From positions 62,001-126,000 of the forward strand of contig JAGQON010000003.1 of NCBI GenBank assembly GCA_020427395.1: a DNA stretch of 64,000 nucleotides, written 5' to 3'. The notes under the pieces are model-generated. The model was given only the letters and a program-made list of their open reading frames with translations, was not told the origin of the DNA and did no database searches. This document shows positions 10,005 through 18,586 of the stretch, piece by piece. Position 1 is the first letter of the stretch. The number at the start of each line of letters is the position of its first letter. Position numbers and translations under genes: made by a program. Source of the DNA: Phycisphaerales bacterium (lineage in GTDB: Bacteria > Planctomycetota > Phycisphaerae > Phycisphaerales > UBA1924).

Positions 10005-10598
10005 TTAGCGCCGACGGCGACGAGTGACGACAACGCCCGCGAACGCCAGCAGCGATGCTGCTCCAGGTGCGGGAACAAAGGTGAGTGTGGTACTGTTTAG
10101 GGTCAGATTTCCATCGTTGGAGTTGTATCGAGCACCGCTCACCCAGTCGGCTGTCTCAAGCGTGAATGGTGTACCGGGGATAATGCTCATTTCCGCTTGA
10201 CCTACCTGATGCTCCGCGATTGTCACTTGGAATGCCCCGATCGGGTTTCCGACGAGCGATGAGTCGGGAGGCGGGAAAAAGTTGCCAAACAACTGCCCGA
10301 AAATGACTTGGTTGTAGTTGCCATTCCCAGCATACCCGCCATCAGTATTGAAGACCGACCAATCCGCCGCGTGCCACTGCATATCGATGATCGAGGCGCT
10401 GTCGGTCTGGATCCCAAAGGACCCACCAGATAAGTATGGCCCAAGATCCGCGTCGCCGATGACGGTCACGGTTATGGTCACTGCCCCACCGCTCGTGTCG
10501 ATCGTCTGGGCGCTTGGCGCCAGCGTGAGCGAGAAGTTCTGGGCCAGGGCCGACGACGCGAGCCCGCACAGTCCGATCAGGCATCCTGCTTGCTTCAT
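10005..10598 (-). CDS. Secreted tailed paralogue 4 (197 aa)
   Basis: A signal peptide (cut after SALA, about residue 19) is followed by QNFSLTLAPS. The blocks read IGDADLGPYLSGGSFG, FNTDGGYAGNGNYNQVIFGQ and then a short GNFFPPPDSSLVG, so it groups with paralogue 3 in the proline segment. The tail is PAPGAASLLA...TRRRRR, with five arginines. A GTG at 10601 directly precedes the ATG at 10598; AGAGGA upstream could serve either. It begins about 22 bases after paralogue 5. Function unknown. Confidence 0.82.
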   Translation of the reverse strand: MKQAGCLIGLCGLASSALAQNFSLTLAPSAQTIDTSGGAVTITVTVIGDADLGPYLSGGSFGIQTDSASIIDMQWHAADWSVFNTDGGYAGNGNYNQVIFGQLFGNFFPPPDSSLVGNPIGAFQVTIAEHQVGQAEMSIIPGTPFTLETADWVSGARYNSNDGNLTLNSTTLTFVPAPGAASLLAFAGVVVTRRRRR

Positions 10599-10620
10599 CA
10601 CGAGAATATCCTCTTCAAAA

Positions 10621-11214
10621 TCATCTTCTTCGATGCGAGCACATCAGCCCGCTCATCATGATCGCCGCCACACTGGACGGAGCCGGCGCAACGGCGTTGA
10701 TGCTGAATCCATACAGGGACAGGTTCGTGGGTTCGTTCGCATAGAACGATCTGGATACTTCGTCATAGACCCGCAGTGAGTAGGTGTCCCGTGCAATAAG
10801 ATCAAAGTCGAGCACGCCGTAGAACTCGATCGTGCTGACCACGAACGATCCGACGCGTTGACCGAGATAGGAATCTGGCGAGGGCGGCAGGACCCCGGGG
10901 ATGATGACCTGACCGAAGTTGACGGTGTTATGGTTGCCGTTGCCGGCGTACCCAGTATTGAAGCTGTACGCGGCCCACTCCGCGGGTGTCCAGCCGATGC
11001 CCGTGACTCCGAAGCTGTTGCTCTGCAGCCCGAAAGCGCACTCATCGATGTGCGTACCAACATCGGCGTCGGCATACACATCGATGGTGAATCGACCGCC
11101 ACCGATCGTGTCGAGTGTCATCACACTCGGGACCAGTGTAAGCGAAAAGTTCTGCGCAGATGCCGCGGTTGTGAGCCCAGAAAGCCCAAGCACGATCGCT
11201 GATCGAATCATCAT
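10621..11214 (-). CDS. Secreted tailed paralogue 5 (197 aa), divergent
   Basis: The N-terminus is typical (signal peptide to TAASA, then QNFSLTLVPS). The first block is changed to YADADVGTHIDECAFG, which introduces a cysteine. The second block has lost the TDGG core and reads YSFNTGYAGNGNHN. The third is VIIPGVLPPSPDSYLG. The tail APAPSSVAAIMM...CSHRRR has three terminal arginines and an odd Cys-Ser-His before them. The start ATG overlaps the paralogue 6 stop by 4 bases, with GGAG 7 nt upstream, so the pair is translationally coupled. Confidence 0.8.
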   Translation of the reverse strand: MMIRSAIVLGLSGLTTAASAQNFSLTLVPSVMTLDTIGGGRFTIDVYADADVGTHIDECAFGLQSNSFGVTGIGWTPAEWAAYSFNTGYAGNGNHNTVNFGQVIIPGVLPPSPDSYLGQRVGSFVVSTIEFYGVLDFDLIARDTYSLRVYDEVSRSFYANEPTNLSLYGFSINAVAPAPSSVAAIMMSGLMCSHRRR

Positions 11215-11843
11215 ATGGGAACTCCATCACGGGTTCTGCGTGTATTCAACAACCCGCAAACGAGCAGCGATGCGATGCAAGCTGGTGCCGGGATCACGCT
11301 CACACTGGTGCCGACGAGACTGAGCGTGCCCTGACTATCGACCCAGTAGTTTGAAAAATCCTCATCCACGACCTCGAATGAGTACGACAGGCTTGGGTCG
11401 AGTTGAGGCGCGGGAATCAGGCTGATCTGGTATGTCTCGGCGATTACTGGATCGACATCGATCGTAAATGTTCCCATGAGCGTCCCGTACGGCACGGTGC
11501 AATCAAAGAAGACGCCGCACTCCGGGATCACGAGCAGGCTCATCCAAACGAGCGAGTGAAGACCATCTCCCTGATATCCGCCCGCATCGCCGGCGAAGCC
11601 CGCCCAGATACCTGGGGACCACTCGATATCACGCACGCTGCCAAGACCAGAGAGGGATGTGACCTCAAGGCCGAACGCGGCCGAGTAATACCCATCACCC
11701 ACATCCGCATCGCCGTAGACCGAGATAGTGAAAAGGCCCGAGGGTGATACACTCCCGGGTTCAAGCCAAAGCTCAAAGTTCTGCGCCAAAGCTGTGGAAA
11801 CAAGTCCAGCACATGCCAAAACGCTGTATACCGAGTGACGCAT
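11211..11843 (-). CDS. Secreted tailed paralogue 6 (210 aa), most divergent
   Basis: A signal peptide (cut near TALA) is followed by QNFELWLEPG. The YGDADVG block is kept, but the central block is FAGDAGGYQGDGLHS instead of FNTDGG..GNYN. The proline segment is replaced by a stretch with two cysteines six apart (IPECGVFFDCTVPYG), which could form a disulfide. An insert of about 12 residues follows. The tail VIPAPACIASLL...NTRRTRDGVPI keeps the hydrophobic stretch but the arginines are interrupted and seven residues follow. The ATG at 11843 has GAGG 5 nt upstream; the GTG at 11849 is rejected. Function unknown. Confidence 0.8.
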   Translation of the reverse strand: MRHSVYSVLACAGLVSTALAQNFELWLEPGSVSPSGLFTISVYGDADVGDGYYSAAFGLEVTSLSGLGSVRDIEWSPGIWAGFAGDAGGYQGDGLHSLVWMSLLVIPECGVFFDCTVPYGTLMGTFTIDVDPVIAETYQISLIPAPQLDPSLSYSFEVVDEDFSNYWVDSQGTLSLVGTSVSVIPAPACIASLLVCGLLNTRRTRDGVPI

Positions 11844-11858
11844 GATCACCTCAACCGA

Positions 11859-12452
11859 TTATCTGCGGCGACGGGCACTCGCCAAGCCACCGAGCCCAAG
11901 AATCGCGAACGTGCCCGGTGCGGGGATCACCGCGATCGTCAGCGATCCGAGCGAGAGATTCCCACTGGAGCTCTGATAAGTCTGTCCTGTGACGGCATCA
12001 ACCGTCTCGAGCGAGAATGGCTGCACGGCGACCAGATCGAACACCAACGCAATATCACCGATAAACGGATCGAGCGTGATGGTGTACGAACCGATGGCCG
12101 AGCCGAGCTCCGAGCCTGGCGCGGGCGGGAAAATGCCGGGAATGACGAGCTGCCCGAAGATGACATCGTTGTAATCACCGCTTCCGGCATAGCCGCCGTC
12201 GGTGTTGAAGACCGACCACGACGCGGGGTTCCACTGCATGTCGCTGATGCAATCACCGTTGGAAACCAGCGAGAACGCACCGCCGAGCATGTGGGTGCCA
12301 ACATCGGCATCGCCGTAAACCGTCACAGTGAAGGTGCCGCCCGAGGGGTTCAGTGTCGCGACGCTGGTCCCAAGTGATAGCGAGAAGTTCTGGGCCGATG
12401 CCTGCGAAGCCAGGCCAGCGACACCGGCGAGAAGAACTGCTGAGTAACGCAT
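11859..12452 (-). CDS. Secreted tailed paralogue 7 (197 aa)
   Basis: A canonical family member: signal peptide to SQASA, mature start QNFSLSLGTS, then YGDADVGTHMLGGAF, FNTDGGYAGSGDYNDVIFGQ and VIPGIFPPAPGSELG, with PFSLETVDAVTGQTY before the last strands. The tail is PAPGTFAILG...SARRRR. The frame reaches back to 12494, but the ATG at 12452 begins the signal peptide and has AAAGGA upstream, so the 14 extra residues are excluded. It starts 48 bases after paralogue 8 and ends 15 bases before paralogue 6. Confidence 0.84.
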   Translation of the reverse strand: MRYSAVLLAGVAGLASQASAQNFSLSLGTSVATLNPSGGTFTVTVYGDADVGTHMLGGAFSLVSNGDCISDMQWNPASWSVFNTDGGYAGSGDYNDVIFGQLVIPGIFPPAPGSELGSAIGSYTITLDPFIGDIALVFDLVAVQPFSLETVDAVTGQTYQSSSGNLSLGSLTIAVIPAPGTFAILGLGGLASARRRR

Positions 12453-12500
12453 GGGGAGTTTCCTTTCTTTCAATCTCTCGATCATGATCATCAAATCGAA

Positions 12501-13097
12501 TCAGCGACGACGACGCGTCGAGAAGACACCGAGCACCGCGAACGCGGCGCAGCCGCTCGGCGAAGGGCAGATGAGTACCGTCGCGTTGTTGATGGTCAGG
12601 TTGCCGCTGTCGTTGCGGAAGGTCTGCCCAGTCACGGCATCGACCGTCTCAAGCGAAAACGGGACGCCCGCGATCAGGTTCAGGTCCATCAGGACCGGCC
12701 CGGGCTGCGCGTAGGTGATCTCGAATGAGCCAATGAGCGAACCGAGCTCGGACCCCGCTGCGGGCGGGAAGATCCCGGGGATGACCAGCTGCCCGAAGAT
12801 GACCTGGTTGTGCACACCGCTGCCGGCGTAGCCACCGTCGGTGTTGAACTGCGACCATGCGGCCGGGTTCCAAGTGATGCCAGTGATGAACGGCGCGCCG
12901 TCCGAGACATCAAGCCCGAAGGCTCCGCCGAGGATGTGGGTGCCGACATCGGCATCGCCGTAGACCGAAACGGTCAACGACCCATCGATGCATTCGAGCG
13001 TAAAGCTGCTGGGGACCAGCGTGAGGGAAAACTCCTGCCCACTCGCGAGTGTCGCACACCCAGCGAGCGCAGACGCCAGAACTGCGTTGCGGATCAT
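12501..13097 (-). CDS. Secreted tailed paralogue 8 (198 aa), first gene of six-gene operon
   Basis: The promoter-proximal member. A signal peptide ending TLASG is followed by QEFSLTLVPS. The blocks YGDADVGTHILGGAFG, FNTDGGYAGSGVHNQVIFGQ and VIPGIFPPAAGSELG are near-identical to paralogues 1, 2 and 7. The tail PSPSGCAAFAVLG...TRRRR starts with PSP rather than PAP and contains a cysteine. The ATG at 13097 has AGGAGA 7 nt upstream; the longer frame to 13124 is rejected. About 40 bases upstream, TTGCAT-N16-TACACT (minus strand, near 13145-13172) is a weak promoter candidate for the whole six-gene unit. Confidence 0.84.
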   Translation of the reverse strand: MIRNAVLASALAGCATLASGQEFSLTLVPSSFTLECIDGSLTVSVYGDADVGTHILGGAFGLDVSDGAPFITGITWNPAAWSQFNTDGGYAGSGVHNQVIFGQLVIPGIFPPAAGSELGSLIGSFEITYAQPGPVLMDLNLIAGVPFSLETVDAVTGQTFRNDSGNLTINNATVLICPSPSGCAAFAVLGVFSTRRRR

Positions 13098-13214
13098 GAT
13101 CTCATCTCCTGTGCGGCCGCGCACGCACCGCGGCCAGTATCAGTGTACTGTGACCCTCTCCGTATGCAAGAACGAATCTGATCTTATCATTCTCTGATTT
13201 ATGTATTTTCAGGC

Positions 13215-14669
13215 TCAATCCCGAGCGATCAGGGTCGCTTCGCTCGTGGAATGCACGCTGCCGCGACGCCAATGGAGCGTCACACGCTGACCTGGCCGAT
13301 ATTGGCCAATCACTCGGATGAACTCGAAGAGGTCACGGGTCGGCTGCCCGTTAATGTGGGTGATGACGGCGTTAAGGCGCAGCCCGGTACGCCGGCGTGC
13401 ATCGCCCTGAAGCCCCTTGACCAGCACGCCGTCGCCGGTGCCGTTCTCGATCTCGATGCCCAGTGTGGCCTGCAGATCACTCCCGGTCTCGGGCACGCTG
13501 GGCAGGGCACGGACCCAGTCGCGGTACTGATTCTCAAGCGATTCGGGCTCGGTGCCCGTTGCTGCCAGCAGCGACTGGTAACCGCTCGGGTCTTCGCTGT
13601 AATGCTTGCAGTAGTGCTGGTAGAACGCCCGGAGCTTGTTGGTTTCAAGCAGCCAGAGCATCAGCGTGCGTGCCTGGGCATACTGCGCCAGAGGGCGTTT
13701 GGCGGTAAACGCGTTCATCTCGATTTGGGAGAGCGTCTCGATGCTCGGCAGACGCCCGACATCGAGTAGTCGCTTGACGATGTTGGTCCGCCACGAGGGG
13801 ACCGGATCGGGCGTTCCGCCTCGAAGGTCGTAGTCCTCGATCAGCGATGCGAGCCCCTCCTGCACCCAGGGCGCGTGCGCCTGCCCAAGGCGGTTCATGT
13901 CCCGCCAGTGCAGCACATGGACGAACTCGTGGCGGAGCGTCGCGCCGAGGTCCTGTGCGACGAGGCGACGCTGCTGGTGCTCGTAGGCACCGCCGACGCT
14001 GCTGATCGAGCCGCGCACCGATGGGCCGAACACGCTGGTCGCCCACATGCCGAAGCCGGCTCGATCGGGCAGCGCGATCATGATCCACGGCTGCTCGCTC
14101 AGATCCTGCCTGGGCAGATCCGTAAAGATCTCACCCGTTGCCCATTTGGCGATCATCTCGATCTCGGCCATCGCCTCATCGGTCGCGAGCGGATCGTGGG
14201 CCGAGCGAAGCTCGACCCGCAGCGTTTCGTCGCTGCGGCGTTCGATGCCCTTGCGGATCAGCCCCTCGATCCGGGCGATGTCGCTCTCACGCCGCGCCTT
14301 GATCAACTCGCCCCACTGCCGGTTGAGCTCTGCGAACCACTCATCCGCCCGCAGCGACACGAGGTCCGGGTCGCGGCGCAGCTGGGCGATGTCGCTGAAC
14401 CCGATGCGGATCGCCTCGCTCATCGATGTGATGGCTTCTTCGATCTCACCCTGCATCGAGTGGGCGGCCGCAAGGTTGTAATGCCCCACGAACGATTCGG
14501 GGCGCATCTCGACCAGCTTCTCGAAGACCTCCTCGGCCTGCTGATACTCACCCGATTGCATCAGCTCAATACCCTGCGCCTCTATCTCGCTGGGGATCGG
14601 GTCGGCGAGCACGCCTGGGGCCATGAACCAGAGTGAAATGAGCGCGGCGATGGAGTGGTTCGTCCTCAT
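13215..14669 (-). CDS. Secreted TPR protein with HEXXH metallopeptidase motif and C-terminal PDZ-like domain
   Basis: A 484-residue exported protein. It has a signal peptide (cut near VLA-D, residue 22), TPR-type repeats at about 30-90 (IELMQSGEYQQAEEVFEKLV), a putative gluzincin-like domain with HEFVHVLH at about residue 247 and EGLASLIEDY further on, and a C-terminal PDZ-like segment (about 400-484) with DGVLVKGLQ and VITHINGQPT. The HEXXH plus downstream E-G arrangement is that of DUF1570/peptidase MA-like proteins. Proteolysis is inferred, substrate unknown. Its ATG overlaps the purN stop (ATGA), so it is the last gene of the purQ-coaD-thioesterase-purN operon. Confidence 0.78.
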   Translation of the reverse strand: MRTNHSIAALISLWFMAPGVLADPIPSEIEAQGIELMQSGEYQQAEEVFEKLVEMRPESFVGHYNLAAAHSMQGEIEEAITSMSEAIRIGFSDIAQLRRDPDLVSLRADEWFAELNRQWGELIKARRESDIARIEGLIRKGIERRSDETLRVELRSAHDPLATDEAMAEIEMIAKWATGEIFTDLPRQDLSEQPWIMIALPDRAGFGMWATSVFGPSVRGSISSVGGAYEHQQRRLVAQDLGATLRHEFVHVLHWRDMNRLGQAHAPWVQEGLASLIEDYDLRGGTPDPVPSWRTNIVKRLLDVGRLPSIETLSQIEMNAFTAKRPLAQYAQARTLMLWLLETNKLRAFYQHYCKHYSEDPSGYQSLLAATGTEPESLENQYRDWVRALPSVPETGSDLQATLGIEIENGTGDGVLVKGLQGDARRRTGLRLNAVITHINGQPTRDLFEFIRVIGQYRPGQRVTLHWRRGSVHSTSEATLIARD

Positions 14670-15325
14670 GCCGGGTTATTCGCACGGGAACTGGATGCGT
14701 TGCGTTCGATCAGCATCTTGAGTGCCTCTGGGTAGGCCTCGCATTCAAGCGTAAAGACCCGGGCGGCGATCTCATCGGGCGAATCACTCGCGTCGACTGG
14801 GCAGCGGCGCTGCAGGATGACCGAGCCCGTGTCGTACTCATCGTCGGCAAAGTGCACCGTGCACCCGGACTCGCGTACCTCATCCCGTTTGGCGGCCTCA
14901 ACCACCGCCTCGTGCACATGGTGTCCGTGCATGCCACGCCCGCCGAAACTCGGGAGCAGGGCCGGGTGGATGTTGATGACCCGGTGCCGAACCCGATCGC
15001 TGATGGGCACGAGCTTGAGGTAGCCCGCGAGCACGACCAGATCGATGTCGTGGGCGTCGCAGATCGAATCGAGCCACGCCGAATCCAGGCGTCCGGCGTG
15101 CACATGGGTCTCGATGCCCGCATCGCGTGCCTTCTGAGCCCCGAGGCACTCCTTGGACGCGATGACGACCGGGATGGTCGCGTCGAGCGTGCCCTGCTCG
15201 ATCCGTTCAAGCAGGTTGTCGAGCGTGCGCCCAGAGCCCGAGAGCAGCACAGCAAGCCGGGCGGGGGCGTGGAATCTTGGCAGTGCGTCGAAGCTCACTG
15301 CTGCTGACCCCGATCGGTTGGGCAT
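14666..15325 (-). CDS. purN: Phosphoribosylglycinamide formyltransferase
   Basis: Third step of de novo purine synthesis: transfers formyl from 10-formyl-THF to GAR. Family signatures are LAVLLSGSGRTLDNLLE at the N-terminal nucleotide loop, LAGYLKLVP, NIHPALLPSF with the catalytic Asn/His, and SGCTVHFADDEYDTGSVI with the catalytic Asp. About 20 residues precede the usual first strand. The start is uncertain between ATG 15325 and GTG 15337; neither has a clear ribosome site, and both lie inside the 3' end of the thioesterase gene. purQ in the same operon supports the assignment. Confidence 0.93.
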   Translation of the reverse strand: MPNRSGSAAVSFDALPRFHAPARLAVLLSGSGRTLDNLLERIEQGTLDATIPVVIASKECLGAQKARDAGIETHVHAGRLDSAWLDSICDAHDIDLVVLAGYLKLVPISDRVRHRVINIHPALLPSFGGRGMHGHHVHEAVVEAAKRDEVRESGCTVHFADDEYDTGSVILQRRCPVDASDSPDEIAARVFTLECEAYPEALKMLIERNASSSRANNPA

Positions 15326-15741
15326 TGTGTCGGGCACTCACGGAAGGGGAACGGCTTGCCATCCCTCATGCCGACCATGGTCAGTGTCGCGCTGGTCACA
15401 TGCACGACCTCGTGCGTCCGGAACCGCTCGGCTTCGACCTCGACCTGCACATCGATGCTTGTTCGTCCGAATCGGGTGGTGCAGGTGGTCAGGGTGACGA
15501 TGTCGCCCACGAAGACCGGGGCATGGAAGACAACCTTGTCGATCGCGGCGGTGACCCAGTCCAGATCACCGTGGCGGCGGGCCTCGACGAACCCCGCCTG
15601 GTCGATGTAGCTGAGGATGATGCCGCCGAAGATCGTGTTGTACGGGTTGGTGTCCTTGGGCATGGTGACGACACGCATCGCCATGACCTTCTGATCGAGT
15701 GGTGTTCTGCTGGAACTGGGATACTGGTTCGGATCAGCCAT
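15295..15741 (-). CDS. Acyl-CoA thioesterase, hotdog fold (YciA/BFIT type)
   Basis: A 148-residue hotdog-fold hydrolase of acyl-CoA esters. It has PKDTNPYNTIFGGIILSYID with the conserved N/G-G segment, then FHAPVFVGDIVTL and VDVQVEVEAE, the standard order in YciA-like enzymes. The ATG at 15741 overlaps the last 8 bases of coaD; the upstream extension to 15801 is coaD sequence in another frame. The C-terminal tail is polar and ends in three glutamines. Its place between coaD (CoA synthesis) and purN suggests a role in trimming the CoA pool, but the substrate is not evident. Confidence 0.88.
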   Translation of the reverse strand: MADPNQYPSSSRTPLDQKVMAMRVVTMPKDTNPYNTIFGGIILSYIDQAGFVEARRHGDLDWVTAAIDKVVFHAPVFVGDIVTLTTCTTRFGRTSIDVQVEVEAERFRTHEVVHVTSATLTMVGMRDGKPFPFRECPTQCPTDRGQQQ

Positions 15742-16249
15742 CGAGCATCTCCCCCGCTTCCGCCTCGTGGCGGAGGTCCTTGAACACGCACTTGGGTACA
15801 TAGTTCTCTACAACGGATGCCCAGCCGTCGGGACCGATCATGCCCTTGACGAAGCTCGACGAGATCTCGCACAGCTCGCGCGGTGGCATCAGGAACACCG
15901 TCGTCAGACCCTGGTTCAGGTCGCTGTTGACATATCGCATGCCCCGTTCGTACTGGTAATCCGCCTCGTTGCGGATCCCGCGGATCACGAACCTCGCTTC
16001 GACCCGGCTGGCGTAGTGCGCGAGGAACTCGTTCTCGATCACCGCGACCTCGATATTGTCGTGGACCGAGCAGATCTCACGGAGCCAGTGCTCACGCTGC
16101 TCCAGCGAGTAGGTGTAGGCCTTCTCCGGGTTATGCGCCACCGCCACGATGAGCTTGCTGAACAGACGCACGCCCTGCTCGATCATCCACACATGACCAT
16201 TGGTCGGCGGGTCGAAGCTCCCGGCGTAGACGGCGCTCTCGGTCCTCAT
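15734..16249 (-). CDS. coaD: Phosphopantetheine adenylyltransferase
   Basis: Penultimate step of coenzyme A synthesis: couples ATP and 4'-phosphopantetheine to dephospho-CoA. The 171-residue protein has the nucleotidyltransferase motif YAGSFDPPTNGH (most homologues have Ile where the second Pro is), then FVIRGIRNEADYQYE for substrate binding, and ISSSFVK near the end. The ATG at 16249 follows GGAG at 6 nt; the TTG at 16264 is rejected. It starts 15 bases after purQ and overlaps the thioesterase gene by 8 bases. Confidence 0.95.
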   Translation of the reverse strand: MRTESAVYAGSFDPPTNGHVWMIEQGVRLFSKLIVAVAHNPEKAYTYSLEQREHWLREICSVHDNIEVAVIENEFLAHYASRVEARFVIRGIRNEADYQYERGMRYVNSDLNQGLTTVFLMPPRELCEISSSFVKGMIGPDGWASVVENYVPKCVFKDLRHEAEAGEMLDG

Positions 16250-16264
16250 CGCGTCTCCGATCAA

Positions 16265-17059
16265 TCAGACGGCCTGGGTGCTCACGGCTTCCACCGCACT
16301 GATGAACATCCCCAGACCCGGAGCGTGCGTCTCACGGACCGACTTGGGCAGGCGCGTCCAGTATGGGTGGCGGTTCCAATCGAGCATCCGCTCGGGGTGC
16401 GGCATCAGACCGAGGATCCGTCCGCTGGGGTCGCAGATGCCCGCGATGCGATCGACCGAGCCGTTGATATCGTCGCGATAGCGCAACGCAATCTGGTTGT
16501 TCTGCTGCAACTGGCTCAGGACCCCGTTGTTCTTCGTGACGAATCGCCCCTCGCCGTGCCCGATGGTCATCAGCAACTCGGGCTCGTCGCTCGACTGCCC
16601 CCGGGCCACCAGATCACGCGTCCAGATGCAGTGCGAGTCGGCGTTGGGCTCGATCGCTACACAGTGGTCGATGAACCGCCCGCATGTGTTCTCGCACAGG
16701 GCCACGCTCTGGGTTCGTGCCTTGTCGAGCCCGGGCAGCAGCCCGATCTGGGTCAACACCTGAAAGCCGTTGCAGATGCCGATCATGGGCACGCCGCGAT
16801 CGGCGGCCGCGACCAGCTCGGGGAGCAGCTTCTGGCGGGTGTGCATCGCCATGATGCGTCCAGAGCTGATGTCGTCGCCATAGCTGAATCCGCCTGGGAA
16901 GCCAATCAGGTCATATCGCTGAACCTGAGAGGGATCGGCGACCAAACGATCGAGATGCAGGAGATCGACCTCGGCCCCGGCGAGCGTAAACGCCCGGCAG
17001 AGTTCGACTTCGGAGTTAATGCCGGCGGTGCGGATCACGAGGGCGCGGGGCGTGCTCAT
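16265..17059 (-). CDS. purQ: Phosphoribosylformylglycinamidine synthase, glutaminase subunit
   Basis: Supplies ammonia from glutamine to PurL in purine synthesis. It is a class I amidotransferase of 264 residues with ALVIRTAGINSEVE, FPGGFSYGDDI for the oxyanion strand, GICNGFQVL with the nucleophilic Cys, and LGLMPHPERM with the catalytic His-Glu. A separate PurQ implies the split PurL/PurQ/PurS enzyme; the partners are not in this window. The start is the ATG at 17059, since the extra 14 residues of the longer frame do not match the family. It is the first gene of the operon that runs left to 13215. Confidence 0.95.
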   Translation of the reverse strand: MSTPRALVIRTAGINSEVELCRAFTLAGAEVDLLHLDRLVADPSQVQRYDLIGFPGGFSYGDDISSGRIMAMHTRQKLLPELVAAADRGVPMIGICNGFQVLTQIGLLPGLDKARTQSVALCENTCGRFIDHCVAIEPNADSHCIWTRDLVARGQSSDEPELLMTIGHGEGRFVTKNNGVLSQLQQNNQIALRYRDDINGSVDRIAGICDPSGRILGLMPHPERMLDWNRHPYWTRLPKSVRETHAPGLGMFISAVEAVSTQAV

Positions 17060-17235
17060 GGGCAATCGTAGACCCGCCGCACGCACGCGTCGCGCTCGCA
17101 TTCATCCCGTCACAGGGCTGAGATTCACGCTGATCGGGCTATGATCTCGGGCGCGCGCCGAGCGTGCCAGGGACGAACCCAACGATCACCACGCACGCTG
17201 CCTCCACGCGGCGATATCGATGAAGGAAACCAGCG

Positions 17236-18576
17236 ATGCCCGCAGTGTTCCCGTTCACAGCGATTCAGTACAACCACGGCACCGGCGATGTCAGCGAGCT
17301 CGTCGCCCCGCCGTACGATGTCCTCGATAACAGCCAGAAGCAGGCGATGCTCGATCGCACTGGCGACAATATCGTCTCGATCGACCTGCCGCATGTCCCC
17401 GCCAAGGAACTCGGGCCACCCGAGTCGTACAAGGCGTCGGGCGACAAGCTGCGTGCCCTGATCGATGCGGGCACCATGAGCCGCTCCGAATCGCCCGCGA
17501 TCTATGCCTACCGCCAGACCTTCGAGTTCCAGGGCGAGTCATACCAGCGTTGCGGCATGGTGGCAACCCTGGAAACCGTCCCCTTCGGTAACCGCGACGG
17601 CGGCGGCATCCTCGCCCACGAGCAGACCTTCGGCGGCCCGAAAGAAGACCGCATGGCCCTCATGAAGGCCACCCAGTGCCAGACATCGCCCATCTTCGGA
17701 CTCCATCCCGACGAGGATGGCGAGGCGGTCCGGATCCTCCACGAGGTGATAGACGCACGCGACCCGGACATGACGGCCGATATGGGCGACGGCATCACCC
17801 ACGAGGTCTGGACCATCAGCGATGAGGCCACCATCGGTGCCTACGAGCAGGCGCTGGCGGGCGAGGATGTGTTCGTCGCTGACGGGCACCACCGCTACAA
17901 CACGGCCCTCAACTACCTCGATTCACTCGGCGATGTATCAGCGGAGCACCCCGCCCGGCGAACCATGTTCGTGCTCGTCTCGATGAGCGACCCCGGACTG
18001 GCGATCGGCCCCACCCACCGCGTGCTGGGCGGGATGAAGGATTACACCATCGAGAAGTTCATCGAGGCATCGCAGGGGCTGCTCAATGTCGAGCCCATCG
18101 ACAATGACCCGCACACCTTCGAGGCACAGATGAAGACCCTGGCCGAGCGCGAGCGCACGCCCAATGTGTTCGGCATCTACGACTACGCGACTGGGCTGTG
18201 CTTCGGGGCCTGGCCGGCCGTCAACGACCCGCTCGATGCCCAGTTTCCCAAGCAGTCCGAGGCATGGCGTACGCTCGATGTCGCGATCATCCAGCACATG
18301 ATCGTCGAAGAGGTCTGCCAGCCCGAGCTCAACGACGGCGAACCCGTCAAGTGGGCCTTCCCGCACTCCATCCAGGAAGTGCTCGACATCGGCAAGGGCA
18401 AGGAGACCGGATCGTCGATCGCGGGCGGCGGCAAGCCGCAGCTGGCCATCATCGTCCGCCCCACCCCGCTCGACGCGGTGCGTGACATCTCCCGTGCGGG
18501 CGAGCTGATGCCACAGAAATCAACTTTCTTCTATCCCAAGCTCGCGACGGGATTCTGGATCAACCCGCTCAGCTGA
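17236..18576 (+). CDS. DUF1015 family protein
   Basis: A 446-residue soluble protein of the DUF1015 family, whose biochemical function is not established. Recognisable family features are VAPPYDVL near the start (residues 23-31), IYAYRQTFE, DGHHRYNTAL around residue 215, and WAFPHSIQEVLD near the end. DUF1015 genes often sit beside serine biosynthesis genes, but none is seen here. AAGGAAA precedes the ATG. It is transcribed alone: the gene to the left is divergent and hflX, 10 bases to the right, is convergent with no terminator hairpin between them. Confidence 0.9.
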   Translation: MPAVFPFTAIQYNHGTGDVSELVAPPYDVLDNSQKQAMLDRTGDNIVSIDLPHVPAKELGPPESYKASGDKLRALIDAGTMSRSESPAIYAYRQTFEFQGESYQRCGMVATLETVPFGNRDGGGILAHEQTFGGPKEDRMALMKATQCQTSPIFGLHPDEDGEAVRILHEVIDARDPDMTADMGDGITHEVWTISDEATIGAYEQALAGEDVFVADGHHRYNTALNYLDSLGDVSAEHPARRTMFVLVSMSDPGLAIGPTHRVLGGMKDYTIEKFIEASQGLLNVEPIDNDPHTFEAQMKTLAERERTPNVFGIYDYATGLCFGAWPAVNDPLDAQFPKQSEAWRTLDVAIIQHMIVEEVCQPELNDGEPVKWAFPHSIQEVLDIGKGKETGSSIAGGGKPQLAIIVRPTPLDAVRDISRAGELMPQKSTFFYPKLATGFWINPLS

Positions 18577-18586
18577 TCGGGTGCCA

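Noticed and set aside
15767..17071. Plus-strand open frame of 434 codons
   Set aside because: Antisense to coaD and purQ, both with intact catalytic motifs.
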